Shown here: positions 32,958 to 45,130 of the stretch, piece after piece | Position numbering within the stretch: position 1 is the stretch's first letter | How the letters are laid out: each line of letters begins with the position of its first letter | Notes under the pieces: generated by a model | Told to the model about the DNA's origin: nothing | What the model saw: only the letters and a program-made list of their open reading frames with translations | The model's database searches: none | Program-made: the position numbers and the translations under genes | Assembly: GCA_946902985.2 (NCBI GenBank) | Contig: OX336389.2 | Location: forward strand, 794,406,979-794,470,978 | DNA from: Meconema thalassinum | Taxonomy: Eukaryota > Arthropoda > Insecta > Orthoptera > Tettigoniidae | DNA length: 64,000 nt | Reading direction: 5' to 3'

Positions 32958-35061
32958 GTAATCGAGATGGAGTTACAGTGCGGTAAAGCAAATACAATGA
33001 GAATTAGTGATGATCACCTGTATTGGTCATGGTTTAATCACTATCCTAGTCCCAATTACAAGTGCACAACAACAACAACACAGAGCTTTCATTAGGCACA
33101 TTCCAAATACAACCATGCACATAGAGGGGTTTAATGGTGCAGGGGATAGAATGGAAATCAACTACATTGTCACATAGCTGATTTTATAGGCGCCGTTATG
33201 ATATATTCAATACAGAATTAACTAGAATTAAATATTGCCATATAAATCACTGTTAGAAATGACTTAATTGCCGAGTTTGCATCAGAATAGCAGCTACTAT
33301 TTCTAATCACGAGGACTCTATCCGTTGAGTTCAAATGTTACAAAACACTGAAGCAAAGAATCAGCATAATTCTGGAAAATGATTCATATTTACAAGTTTA
33401 CAGGAAGCTTTTTTGAAGAGCGAGAGAGAGAGAGGTAGAAGAGAAGCGTAAATTGCCGAGTTTATCTGAAATCAGTTAAACATTTTGAAGCTTACCAGAA
33501 TGTGGAATATCATTGCTGATACCAGTCACGGAAACATAGTTTCAGACGTTGTCAGCTGAATTCATGAATTGCATTTAATGTACCATACTTCAGGCAAATG
33601 GCAGCGACGGAATTTAACTTTCTGTTAGCAACGCTTTATTAGCATTGGAGGATCATTCCTCTAAATGAAACTATACGAATTAATATTTTTCGTATATTTC
33701 GCACGAATATAGACCCGACTAGTATACTCATGTATCCTGAAAATTAATTTACACTACGTGGCGTGATTTGAATAGACCATGGTAGACCTCATCACTTTCA
33801 GTAATACCGTTATCTTATGGGTATATACAGTATTATAAATATATCACGTATAAAAGATCCTTTCAAAAATAAAAATTTATTTGAGAGAATAATTTAACGA
33901 TAGTTATAAGAAATATCAATGCTTACTTACAAATTACAATAAAAGTGATTTAGGGATAATTTGTAAATTAATTCATTGATCCGATTGATTTTTTGCTTCG
34001 TATCTTGCTACTGGTCTAAGAATTTTCTACAATATTTCCCTTCCACTAAAAAAGTTATCGAATTCCAGGATATACCTACAGTACATGCCTTCTGTTCAAG
34101 TTCATGGAGTACTGTACTTCAAGACTGAACTTGTGTGTACGTGTTATTTCCATTGTAAGCAAATATGTGAATTGAATTTATTTCATAATTCTATCTTTCT
34201 TTAAACATAAACTAGGCTATGTATTTGTGCATATATAGGAGAAGTATAGATAAACAGGGACGAAAATCATGTTGTGCAATTATATTTTTGAAGTTTGGTA
34301 TTTAAACTGTAACCTATGACTATTTATATTCTGGGGCATGAATCAATACAAGCATTATGGATTGGTAGCTGAATTACTGTATGTTTGCAACAATATCGCA
34401 CGATATATACACGTATTCTCAGCATTATCATCTGAATAAAACGTTCTGTTTAAATAATTACAATGGTCCCTTATTGCTTTTATAAAGATACTTTGTTTGA
34501 TGCTAGTGCAGGAATAGATAAATTACATTTCCCGCTACTAACATAAGCTAGAATATCTCATGTCAGGAACACCAACAATTGAAATTTTAAATACTAATAT
34601 TATGAGAATCAAATGTACATGTAATCCCTAATATTCACGCGTACAGTTAAACAAGCAACGTCTGCGCACTAATATAACGTAGCATTTAAATTTACATATA
34701 ATTGTAAATCCACGCATTAGTGGGAGCCATAGCTCCAATCAATTAAGCAATAATCATGAATAATGCAGTTTTCTTGGTTAAATATCAGGGAAATATATAC
34801 AAGTTTACTTATCTATGACATCTTCAATGCGTTGCTCATGAGTTTCCACTCCTTGTTGAAGCCTACTTACAGTACCTTAATTGAAACCGTTTGGCTTATG
34901 AACGGATATTCTGTAAAATAGCCGATATCAGTGATTACTCTCCAAGAAACACGGGATGAAAGTTACTTTTGTGCGTGTGGTGGTGCAGATTGAAATAAAA
35001 CTTGTTTTTAAATGTCAAGGGTCTATCACCGATTGATTTTTCTGTCGTGCTTTTGAAGTAA
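32958..35061. other. no gene recognised
   Basis: About 2.1 kb of AT-rich DNA with no open frame of 60 codons. A short 'gagagagagag' tract lies at about 33421-33432. Nothing else seen. Confidence 0.4.
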
Positions 35062-35526
35062 ATGACCATTCAGAAGCAAATGAATAAGTTTCTAGCATGT
35101 TTATATCGAATACTTCTATCCGAAGCCTATCGTGAACATCCTGATAATTCACAATATCTCATTCCTCTTCTAAATTCTGTTTACTTTTGTGCTCCCATAA
35201 AACTCGTGGCAAACATGCATCCGATCTCAGTGACAACTCGACTTCGAATTCAGCTTGAAATACAGTTATTTAAAACGTTTGGATGGGATTTGTGTTCATT
35301 TCATTGTTCTAACATGATGATTTGGTTCTATAACCAAAATTCCTGTCTACCCAGGAGTACAGCAAGGGAGAAATTACACTACAGCTTTAAATCTATCCAT
35401 TACCTTGACAGTTACGAAACGCTTTATACCTTTGACTATGTAATAGTTTGTTACACAAGCGAGGTCCCTGCAAGTCTCTCTCAGACAAGAGCCAGATTAC
35501 GTTGCCACACTCGATACGAGGAATGA
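35062..35526 (+). CDS. 154-codon open frame with weak cyclin-J-like resemblance
   Basis: This is the longest uninterrupted frame in the window (ATG at 35062, TGA at 35524-35526). Residues 3-15 (IQKQMNKFLACLY), 21-26 (EAYREH), 36-39 (LLNS) and 60-78 (RLRIQLEIQLFKTFGWDLC) fall in the order and spacing expected for helices of a cyclin fold, closest in my memory to cyclin J. A helix with a small-residue/LLL pattern comes first, an E-x-x-E/D-H loop next, then LNS, then a helix ending TF.W.LC. The usual MRAIL-type N-terminal half and the PTAAHF motif after WNLC are not seen; here SFHCSNMMIWF follows. It could be a decayed retrocopy, an exon of a diverged gene, or chance. No splice sites, RT tail or promoter decide it. 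After residue 90 I recognise nothing. Confidence 0.3.
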   Translation: MTIQKQMNKFLACLYRILLSEAYREHPDNSQYLIPLLNSVYFCAPIKLVANMHPISVTTRLRIQLEIQLFKTFGWDLCSFHCSNMMIWFYNQNSCLPRSTAREKLHYSFKSIHYLDSYETLYTFDYVIVCYTSEVPASLSQTRARLRCHTRYEE

Positions 35527-35962
35527 GATTTGTTCCCACTCGCTGTACGAAAATGTTCCAAAATGTTTCTGCATAACATGAACTAAAAATGTATAGCAAT
35601 CCTGCCTCACTGAGTTAGAAAAGTGCCTAATACTGGTGAACTCCATTTTACTAGGTAATATCTCCATAGCCTACATTTCGTACCACGTACGGTCTCTTTC
35701 GAAAGTAGAGGTTAACCAAACCTTACAACAAAATTGATGCCTAGTGAACATCACGTGCAGTAGGCCACGTGGCAGTATCCAAGAGCGTGACGCTCCAGTC
35801 ACTTTCCTATACTTACAATTTTACGTGTAATATAGATAATCATATGGGAAATTTTATCCGATACCTGTTTCCATTTTCATGGACCAACTCTGCGCACTCT
35901 GTGTCATTCGTATGACCTTTCATGAAGTTCCTGTTTACACTCCGCATGCTAGCTGCCCTACC
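35527..35962. other. no gene recognised
   Basis: Nothing recognised between the open frame and the SINE target site. Confidence 0.35.
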
Positions 35963-36507
35963 CGTGATCAAGTTGACGGCTTCGGTGGCGTAGTGTGTAA
36001 CATGCTGAGCGTCTATGCCGGAGATCGCGGGTTCAAACCCGTCCGAAGACGTCGGATTCTCTTAAGAGCATTAACAATCCCTCAGTATGCCTTCCTTCGG
36101 AGGGGAAGTAAAGCTGGCGGTCCCATATCATAGATTTGTGGCATGATCAAAAACCTTCCACTAATTACACTTGTGTGAAGCTAAATTATAGGTTACATTT
36201 GACTTACGCTCTTAGGTGCCAACGTTCGTTGCCAGGTGCCAACTGCGGTGGCATCTAGTAACAAAGTTCAGAACTAGTTGATCGTTGACGGTGGCGTTTG
36301 GTAGCAAAAGTTGGAACTACTTGAAAATTGAATGTCTGCAGTCCTTACTTGAATTAAAAACATATAACACACACTAATACAGCCATCACAATTACTGTAA
36401 CACCGATTATCAGACAGATTCTACACACACCCAAAGTACACGGGGCTACCTGACCGCGTTGTCGCGGACCCTAAACAGAGCAACCAACCAACCAACGTGA
36501 TCAAGTT
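35963..36507 (+). mobile_element. complete tRNA-derived SINE with 12-bp target duplication
   Basis: The 12-bp sequence 'cgtgatcaagtt' at 35963-35974 is repeated exactly at 36496-36507. Between them a 521-bp element starts with a tRNA-like head (35975-36055): A-box region 'ggtggcgtagtgtgt', a T-arm 'gcgggttcaaacccgtc', and acceptor arms pairing 6 of 7. The 3' end is 'cacggggctacctgaccgcg' followed by a (ccaa)n tail at 36480-36495. The clean duplication shows insertion by target-primed reverse transcription. Its 3' part matches fragments at 24757-24845, 32480-32580 and 38530-38800. Confidence 0.92.
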
Positions 36508-37264
36508 ACCTGTCGCTGGTGGGTACAAGTCACGACGAACGTGTAAAGCTTTTATACTGTACAATGCTTCTGCAGCCAGTTTAAGTCTGGTCTCGGTCTA
36601 TGTAAATGTGTTTGATATTACCAACTGTAGAATGGCGGCTGTGCGAAATATTTCACCGGCATTTGATGTCTCCGAAACTATTACTGATATCACCCTGAAC
36701 TTGTATACGGTGATAATTGACTCTACTACAAGTTAATCTATGTAGTATTCAAAAACCTGTCAAGTACAAAACGAACATAGCGGCCAAGCGAAGTTGAAAC
36801 CTCTTAATAGACTTTCCTTGCGATTTAACCATCTGAGCGCAGTGAAATATGGTACAGTAAATGTTAATACACATTGTAATGCACTGGCATCTGTTAACTG
36901 GCAACCGTTTAAATAACCTCAAGATGGCGGCATTGCAAAATTTTTAACTTAAGATTTTCTTTCTTGTGTCGTAATTATGCGATCGAAGTGAAAGTTTGCA
37001 TAATGAACCTACGCAATAAGTTTCATTTAATGGTATATAACTGAATGGCCTTTACCTATAACAATCCAATATGGCGACCATCCAAAATATTTAGACGGTT
37101 CTCAATATCTACAAATCTATTACAGCAATCAAACTGAAATTGTGTATGTTGATAGAGTCAATTAACATAAGTAGGACATATGAAAATACACCTAGGTTGT
37201 ACATTTCTTCACGGAACTACTTGTTTTATAATATGACTTCTATGTTTGGATATTGACTTATTAA
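36508..37264. repeat. ~290-bp repeat array, two to three diverged units
   Basis: 'agaatggcggctgtgcgaaa' near 36629 and 'aagatggcggcattgcaaaa' near 36921 give a period of about 292 bp. The unit from about 36907 to 37210 is closely matched by 46657-46960 ('aaatatttagacggttctca' in both). It ends at the 'gacacctgttaatact' boundary also seen near 20688. Confidence 0.75.
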
Positions 37265-37690
37265 ATTACTTTGACACCTGTTAATACTCAGTATGTGTTA
37301 TTGTTTATTGACACATATTTTCGGCCCTTCAGTGGGGTCTTCTTCAGCTTGGTTGCTTAGCATAACATTACATATGGTATTTTATGAATTGAGTGACAAT
37401 AATGACAATATGAATTAACACTGTTTGAAATGGGCGTCCTTGCATTTTAATTATGAAAAATATTTCTGGTTTTCAATTCAGAAAGCAAAACGTATAAATT
37501 TGTTATTAAATTTATAAATAAATGTCGTGTCTTGATTTCCAAGAACTCTCTAACGAATTGGATCTTGTGGAGGTTATGTTTGTAGTCTTTGGGATCTGTT
37601 ACCATAGAAGTCTTATTCAATTTGAAGTAGTTTATTTAATTTATTCGTCTTTATATTCCTGGATTCAGAATGTATTAATTTTAATTTAGT
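37265..37690 (-). other. Penelope-type terminus (inferred), minus strand
   Basis: Starts with the same 'gacacctgttaatac' boundary as 20688 and contains the hammerhead-like motif at 37309-37347. The rest has no recognisable frame. I infer a PLE end because of that motif and its repeat use; the coding part is missing. Confidence 0.4.
37309..37347 (-). ncRNA. degenerate hammerhead-like motif, minus strand
   Basis: On the minus strand: CTGAAGA core, a weak stem around CCC...GGG, GAAA, a short ATATGT segment, and the GTC cleavage triplet. Stem I is not supported by the flanks, so activity is unlikely. Its counterpart is 20725-20761. Confidence 0.42.
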
Positions 37691-38529
37691 CTTGAAGTGG
37701 AATTCCTTTTAGTATTAGACGTTTTCTGTAAACAAAATTGCGCCACCGGGGGTGAGGGTAGGGTGTTTTGGGTATACATAAATAGGCATACAACCCTCGA
37801 GAAGAGTAACGCAAAGACAGTGAAAACAGCTGTACGTCAGGAGGTCAGCCTCCAACCTGAAACTCACATCCACATACTTACCCTTCCAGCGGCCTTCTCC
37901 CCACGTTGACATACGTGCTGGGTCTCTGCTACCTGATTGTCAGAGGTCCACGATGTGGCATTGCTGGAATGCTAATCCTGAAAATGATGTTATATCCCCA
38001 GGGAGGAAAGTAGGGACCAGGAGGATACTCACAAAATCTGCAACTGGAACTCTCCGTGCCCTAACGAAACTAGCCAAAGTAAAGTAACACGGATGGATTT
38101 AAAATAATAAGGATTTATTTTAACTGACGCTAACCTTTGCTTTACACCAATAAAACACGATAATGTAAGCTTCAACTTAAGAAATCAAAGCTAAAAGTAA
38201 GTGAATCTCGGCCTGTACCTAAATTGCCTACGATCTTACTAGTCAAACACCAGAGCTGATGGCAAAATAAAACTAACATGAAAAATATTACTAAAAGAAA
38301 GCATAGCCTAATCAGGAACCAACAATATTCCGAAACCAAAATGAAACAAAAGGTTAAAAACAAGATGTTCAGTAAAGAACATATAGCCTACTTTCTCCTA
38401 AATGCATGGGTATAGTTATAACTGTTTGCCCCTTTCAAGGAGTATAATTGCATGTTGGTGGTAGAAGCTTGTTGAAATACAACGTGCTATACGGATATTA
38501 AACGTTGATTGATTGAATCCTCACCTGGA
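37691..38529. other. no gene recognised
   Basis: A block at 37740-38070 is GC-richer and contains 'gcgccaccgg' but no paired LTR was found. Open frames of 60-70 codons here carry no motif. Confidence 0.3.
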
Positions 38530-38830
38530 TTATATATACACACACTCATACAGCCATCACAATTGCACAGGCTATCAGACAAAATTCAACACTCACCCAA
38601 TTACACGGTGGCTAAATGACCATGATGTCCTTGCATCTCAAATGAAACAACAACAGCAGCTTCCTACCCAAATCCTTCCTCAAATAAAAGTACACACACT
38701 AGTAAGCCTACAGACATCACAGTGACGCAGGTTAGCATACACCTTCTACACACACCCAAATAAACGGGGCTAAAACACCATGGTGCCGCAAAACCCCTAA
38801 CGAATCCACTACAAAAACAAGAACAGCAAC
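38530..38830 (+). repeat. two truncated SINE 3' ends in tandem
   Basis: 38530-38660 ('cacacactcatacagccatc' to 'gtggctaaatgaccatgatg') and 38690-38810 ('cacacactagtaagcctac' to 'aacggggctaaaacaccatg') both match the 3' part of the SINE at 35975-36495. Neither has a tRNA head. Confidence 0.72.
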
Positions 38831-39007
38831 AGTCTCTACCGTGGATCAAGGTCAACGAATATTAATCGCTGTATTCGAGTGTTGAAATATGTGGTGTCTA
38901 AGTATATATATAATATTATCGATTGCAAATACACACTACAGTATATATGCTTAGCATTAAGACGTGTGAATAGTTATAAATCAATAAATACCAAAAAGAA
39001 CGAAGTA

Positions 39008-39095
39008 AATAAATTTGAACCTGCAGGGACTCGTTACCTGGACCCCAGACTATGAGCCCAAGTCGCTACGATTGCGCCATGGATGCGCTACGATA
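39008..39095 (-). other. tRNA-like segment at the end of the large repeat
   Basis: Minus strand: 'catggcgcaatcgtagcgac' (A-box-like) and 'gcaggttcaaattt' (B-box-like) about 60 bp apart. The matching segment is 63853-63940. It cannot fold as a normal tRNA, so it is a tRNA-derived Pol III promoter relic. Confidence 0.5.
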
Positions 39096-39480
39096 ATACT
39101 TGATAAACAACTGGTTTAGTATAACTGTATCATATTTTGTGTTGAAATCAACGATTTCATTAGCGTTTTCTGGCTTTTCTATAAACCATTTGATACTAAA
39201 TATGTATTATTTTGTTCAGTACATTCCCAAAAGGATATACACTTAGGATGATATGGAACTATATGTATTTACGAGAAAAATAGCGGCCATTTTGACAACG
39301 GGACGGCACGGGCCCACAGCGATGTGCCACGGTAAACCTGACCTGATAGTCATTTCTACCTTTACATATTCTACTGTAATATGCTAATATCCTACCGGTC
39401 ATCTCATTGAGGACAGATTAATCCTATGGACGATAAGCTGAATTTTTGAAGCCAGGCCTTGTTTAATCGTAAGTTTTGGT

Positions 39481-41572
39481 TAGGCTATAATAGTTGCATG
39501 ATTCATACATCCACCACCTTGAAACTATCTGCCGGATGACCTTGTAGTTTGGGTAAAAGACGCTTCCCACATTAAGGTATATTGTTGCAACATTTAGTGG
39601 AGATCAGTTGATTAGGTAACTCGTAATTTGATTTAAGCTTAGAACATTTGGGTGGCCGCCATTACGTTTTCGTCAAGATGACGGCGATACAAAACATGAC
39701 ACTGAGGTGCTCTTTGCTAGTGCTACCTCTGTACCAAATTTGGTTCAATTCGGTTTCACCATGTTCGAATTGGTAGAGGGGATCGATTTTCACACATACA
39801 TGGCCGCCATCTGAAAACTATTGGGCTGATGACCTCGTAAATTAGTCACAAGGCACTTCCCATATATATGTATGTTGTTGCAAAATTTTGTAGAGGTCAG
39901 ATGATTAGGTTAGTCGTTTTATTTTGATTTAAGCCTTGAACATTTGGGTGGCCGCCATTAAGTCTCCGTCAAGACGGTGGCGATATAAAGTATGACACTG
40001 AGGTGCCCTTTGCTATTGCTACCTCTCTACCAAATTTCGTTCAATTCGGTTTTATCGACTTGCACACATACAGGGTCACTATCTGCAAACTATTAAGTTG
40101 ATGACCTTGTGATTTGGGTAAAAGACGCTCCTCACATAAACGTATGTTGTTGCAAAATTTGGTAGAGATCAGATGTTTAGGTAAGTCGTAATTTGATTTA
40201 AGCGTTGAATACTTGGGTGGGCTCCATTACGTTTCTTTCAAGATCGCGGCGATATAAAACACGACACTCAGGTGCGTATTGCTAGTGCTACCTCTGTACC
40301 AAATTTCGTTCAATTCGGTTTCACCGTGTTTGAATTGTTAGGGGGAATCGATTTGCACACATACATTGCCACCATCTGCTGATGATTGGGCTGATGACGT
40401 TGTGGTTTGGTCAAAAGGCGCCTCCCATATAAATGTATATTGTTGCAAAATTCGGTAGAGATCAGGTTATGAGGTTAGACGTAATTTGATGTAAGCTTTG
40501 AACATTTGGGTGGCCGCCATTACGTTTCCATCAAGACGGCGGCGATATAAAACATGACACTGAGGTTCCTTATGCTAGTGCTACCGATGTACCAAATTTC
40601 GTTTAATTTGGGTTCAATGTGTTTGAATTGATGGGGGGAATGAATTTGCACACATACATGGCCGCCATCTGCAAACTATTGGGCTGATGACCTCGAAGTG
40701 TGGTCAAACAACGTTTCCCATATACATGTATGTTCCTGCAAAATTTGGTAGAGATTAGATGATTATGTTAGTCGTAATTCGATATAAGCTTTGAACATTT
40801 GGGTGGCCGCCATTACGTTTCCGTCAAGGTGACGGCAATATAAAATATGACACTGAGGAGCCCATTTCTAGTGCTACATCTGTACCAACTTTCGTTGAAT
40901 TCGGTTTCACCGTGTTTGACGTGATAGGGGGAATCGATTTGCACACATACATGGCCGCCATCTGCAAACTATTGGGTTGATGATCTCGTAGTTTAGTCAA
41001 AAGACGCTTCCCATATACAGTATATGTATGTTGTTGCAAAATTTTGTAGAGGTCAGATGATTAGGTTAGTCTTAATTTGATTTAAGCTATGAATATTTGG
41101 TTGTCCGCCATTACATTTCCGTCAATACGGCGGCGATATAAAACATGACACTGAGGTGCCCTTTCCTAGTGCTACCTTTCGTTCAATTCGGTTTTACCGT
41201 GTTTGAATCTATACACACTTCGATGCACTATCTGCAAACTATTAAGTAGATGACCTTGTGTTTTGGGCAAAAGACACTTGTCACATAAACGTATGTAGTT
41301 GAAAAATTTGGTAGAGATCAGATGGTTAGGTAAGTCGTTATTTGATTTAAGCATTGAGGATTTGGATCGTCGCCATTACGTTTCTGTCAAGATCGCGGCG
41401 ATATAAAACATGACACTGAGGTTCCCTTTGCTAGTGCTACCTCTCTGACGAATTTCGTTCAAATTTGGTTTCACCATGTTCGAATTGGTCGGGGGAATCG
41501 ATTTGCACACATACATGGCCGCCATCTGCAAACTATGGGGCTGATGACCTCGTAATTTGGTCAAAGGCTACA
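39481..41572. repeat. tandem array of about seven ~290-bp units
   Basis: The landmark 'gggtggccgccattacgttt' recurs at about 39650, 39946, 40214, 40507, 40801, 41100 and 41366, giving intervals of 262-302 bp. Each unit also holds 'gatataaaacatgacactga', 'gctacctctgtaccaaattt', 'cgatttgcacacatacatgg' and 'gggctgatgacctcgtagtt'. Units differ by 10-20% with small deletions. 60- to 71-codon frames inside are side effects of the repetition. Confidence 0.93.
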
Positions 41573-43038
41573 CTAGGTTCCCAACATTGGTTTAAATCCA
41601 CCCAAGTCGAACAAAACACGCAAGGAACAAAATTGGCCAACATTTGAAACTGAGATACAACTAATATTGTTTCAATTCATAGAAGGATAAAACTAACAAT
41701 ACTGGAATGGCGTAGCAATGGGCATTTCTTAAAAAGAGAAGTGCCTTAACTTGAATGCTCTGACCGTAGAAATTGTGTTTCTGTAACATTATATTGGTGA
41801 ATCAACGAGGAATTATAATAGTCACCTCCTTGTTTTATGTCCTTTCTTCTACACAAGGGATGCTCGATGGTGGCGTAGTGGAATTGTTATATACGCAGGC
41901 TTGTTCTTGACGCGTTTATCTGTGATACGAGCTATCTAAGGAGTCACTGACAGTACGTGTTTGATAAAGTCAGTTAACCATATAAACTACCTAAGTATAT
42001 TGACATTTCCAGTAAGAATATAACGTGTCGGACGAAAGCACAAAATTAGAAAATGCAATTCTAGGATTACAGTGGGTCGCATACACAGTGGTTCCAATGA
42101 TGTATCATGGCCTAGAGACTGTTGTTCAAGTTCACTCATAGGTAGAGCGTTAATTACCAAAGCCAGTGCTTCAATTCCTTCTCTCATCATGAGATTTTGA
42201 ACTCATTATATGGTTTTTACTCAATTTACACAAGACCTAACAGCTGAAAGTGAACATGAAGATAGAATTTTTGTTAATAATAACTTGCTTAATTCATTTT
42301 TACTAGCAAAAGGCTGAATTTATTAAGATGATTGTTTCCCCCACAAATATTGCCATGCTATCAGAACATGTAAGCTCATAACCGAGAGGACGCTGAATAT
42401 ATACTTCATTGTTACAAGTCACAAATAAAGTGACAATTTGTAAATATTGTTATCAGATGACATCCCTATATAAGTTATACCAAACTAGAGGCTTAAGTTC
42501 CAATATGCTCGGCAAAAATCATATCAGGTTAATGATATCGCTCATTTGCTACAACAGTGGCATAACTAGAAATCTGTAGTTGATCAGCTTTATCCTCAGT
42601 GTGGCGCTGGATAACAATATTCGTGGATTGATTTCATTGACACTATTCTATCACTTTATTTGGGAACGACAGACTTAATAAGTCGTTGTGCCAACTTCCG
42701 AGAATATGATGATATCAAGAACACTGATACTTCCTAAATACACTCATCTGAAGTAATTATATGGCGTCAAAACCTTGTCTTTATTTGAATTATCTACAGT
42801 TTACTAAATGCCTTTAAATCTTCAAATGCAGTTTCTCACAAGCATAATATTTTGAGTTATGTCATTGTTGCAGCAAATGAGCGATATGGGTATATTTTTA
42901 TATTGAGCCAATGTCATAGTATTCTAGATGGTTGAATGTCAAAATATCACTTTGGAAGCTGTGGAAACTCCTCACCGCCTCTTAACTTTACCATTTCATT
43001 GATTGTACACACGTTCACCTTGATAATTAAACAGTAAT
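41573..43038. other. no gene recognised
   Basis: Nothing beyond short frames. Confidence 0.4.
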
Positions 43039-43441
43039 ATAGCATGAATAATGAGGGTACCGACAGTAGTGGCTACGCTGGCTAACGCGCAGCATTAGGT
43101 CATTGGGCCAAGCTCTCTGCTGACTCGGTAGACGCGTGGGTTCGAGCCCCACCGTCGGCCGTCCTTGAAATGGTTTTCCGTGGTTTCCCATTTTCAACAC
43201 CAGGCAAATGCTGGGACGGTACCTTCTGACAGGCCACGGCCGCTTCCTTTCACATCCTTGCCCAGTTTCATTCACCATCATTCATTTCATCTCTCATTAA
43301 GTCCTCTCATGAGGTTGGCGTCAGGAAGGGCATCCGGCCGTAAAAGCCATCGCCACAAAGATTTCCATCGCATCTCATCCCCGACCCCGTAGGAAAACTG
43401 GAATAATAAGGGATAGACATACATAGCATGTATAATGAGGG
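43039..43441 (+). mobile_element. complete tRNA-derived SINE with 19-bp target duplication
   Basis: 'atagcatgaataatgaggg' (43039-43057) is repeated at 43423-43441 with one mismatch. The 365-bp body begins with a tRNA-like head (about 43060-43160; B-box 'gggttcgagcccc'; acceptor arms ccgacag/ccgtcgg). The insect SINE core follows: 'ggttttccgtggtttcccat' and 'ccaggcaaatgctgggacgg'. Then come 'ggccacggccgcttcctttc' and 'gtcaggaagggcatccggcc', with an A-rich gata/cata tail. The low mismatch in the duplication suggests a fairly young insertion. Confidence 0.92.
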
Positions 43442-44989
43442 ATATATTTTCATGATGAATTCGTGATCACGTTTCATTTTAGCAACTGAGCAATGATAAG
43501 TTTTATGGGAAATTTACTAATATACGCCTATGCAAGATAAGAAAATAAATTTATTTTGTGTAGTCAATTTTCTTCGTTACCTTACTAAATTTCCAAAATT
43601 TAAACTTGGATATTTAATCATTAACACGTCTCTTATGGTCTTATTCTATGCACGTGCTTGAGAGCATCTGTAGATTGTATTCTGAAATTCATTTTTTCTA
43701 TGGAGGTGTTAATTATATCTAATTGCTCGAGATCTGGTATTTCTCTCATATGTACGACCATTACTGTCTTGTTTACTAACCACTATTTATGACGAGGGAG
43801 AAAAGTTAAGCAATACTAGGGTGTATTGGAACCAATGTGTTGACTATATCCTCTGCCTCTATGAGACGACCTAATTTTAAGCATTGGCAAATTTACACCA
43901 TTTGACAAAATTCACAATGGAACTAGAATCTGGGTGGAAAATGAACTATCTTCACATAAAAATGAACAGATTAGATCACAATCTATCATAGTCGATTATC
44001 CATGAATGCAATAACATCCTTTCATGCCATCGCAATCACTCTAATCCCTTAAAATCGCCGAGTTTATCTATAAAGAACGCGATAATGCACAAAATGGAAG
44101 AGAACAGTTACCCACTATACAAAATAGATTGTACACTCAAAACACAGAGAGCAACGTTGGAGCAAGTGTGTTAGCTTCATCAATGTACATAGTGAAATCC
44201 GTCATTTGATGAAAATCCTAGGTACTTTATGAAAAGCCTCCTTATGATGTAAAATGATATAGTGATATAGCAAGTCACCCTGCCTCTAACCATTCCCATA
44301 GCCCGCAGCTCAGGATCTAAACATTAGGATACATATGTTGTAAGGTGCACTGTACAGTAACATCGTTGTCGCGGGATTTCATCCGATTTTAAAGATTGCA
44401 ACATTTTCACCTCTTTGTGTAAAGGAGAGGCGTTAAAAAGCTATCGCCCAAACTTTCTCAACCAATTAATCTCTCTTACTAGCATAATTTATAATATCTT
44501 TGCTCTATGCTAAGTTATGGAAAACCTTTCTATATATGATGATCCGGAGCAAGGTCAGCAAGAAAAGTTAAACAACCCGCTGGGTGGCGTGGCTTGTGGC
44601 TACACTGTATTGTTTAGAACGTTCTCAAATTTAATAAAAAGTAAGTTCCTTGGAGTGGATTTATTATCAATTAAATTCGCTCAAGGAACTCAATAAATCA
44701 AAGAGGAAGTAGTTGTGACCTAATTGTTGTCTCCATATTCCTAAACCTAGCAGATCATTAGCAGGTTTCAATCAAACAGTTTCCAGTTAAATGAGCTCAA
44801 AGTTTTTGTAAGAGACAAATCGAAGGATAGTTTGCATATGATGACAATAATAGGAATTATGTGTTTCTTATCCTCACAGACAGTTCTTTGCTATGGGTCG
44901 AAGCTATCTACGGACTTGAGGAGTCTTTTAAATCCCACTTTTAGCGGTCAGTAAAATTATTTTCAGATTTAAAACTCCATTCAAATTCT
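43442..44989. other. no gene recognised
   Basis: AT-rich DNA. A stem 'agttccttg/caaggaact' spans 44643-44691. Nothing else seen. Confidence 0.4.
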
Positions 44990-45130
44990 CGGACGGTGCC
45001 TTATAGTATGCTACGGCCGCTTCCTTCCATCCCTTTATCAAGTTTCATTCAAATTTTGGTTCGATTGGTGTCAGGAAGGGCATTCAATCTTAAAACCACC
45101 GGCCACATAGAAATTCATAACACATCATGT
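44990..45130 (+). repeat. SINE fragment of the 43058-43422 type
   Basis: 'gctacggccgcttccttcc' and 'ggtgtcaggaagggcattc' match the 3' third of that SINE. The 5' part is missing. Confidence 0.8.

Larger units (their letters stand above)
38941..41572 (-). repeat. large dispersed repeat, left copy (inverted relative to 61884-64000)
   Basis: Read on the plus strand, 38941 onward matches the reverse complement of the window's right end. It first covers the segment with a tRNA-like end, then about 380 bp of unique body (39100-39480), then the ~290-bp array. Shared blocks include 'caactggtttagtataactg', 'atatgtattattttgtt' and 'atatgctaatatcctaccgg'. Identity is roughly 80-85% by eye. The copies lie about 20 kb apart in opposite orientation. 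Confidence 0.9.

Noticed and set aside
39830..39860. Hammerhead core CTGATGA inside each ~290-bp unit
   Set aside because: It is followed by GGTCAAAAGAC rather than GAAA, and no stem II or cleavage triplet fits.
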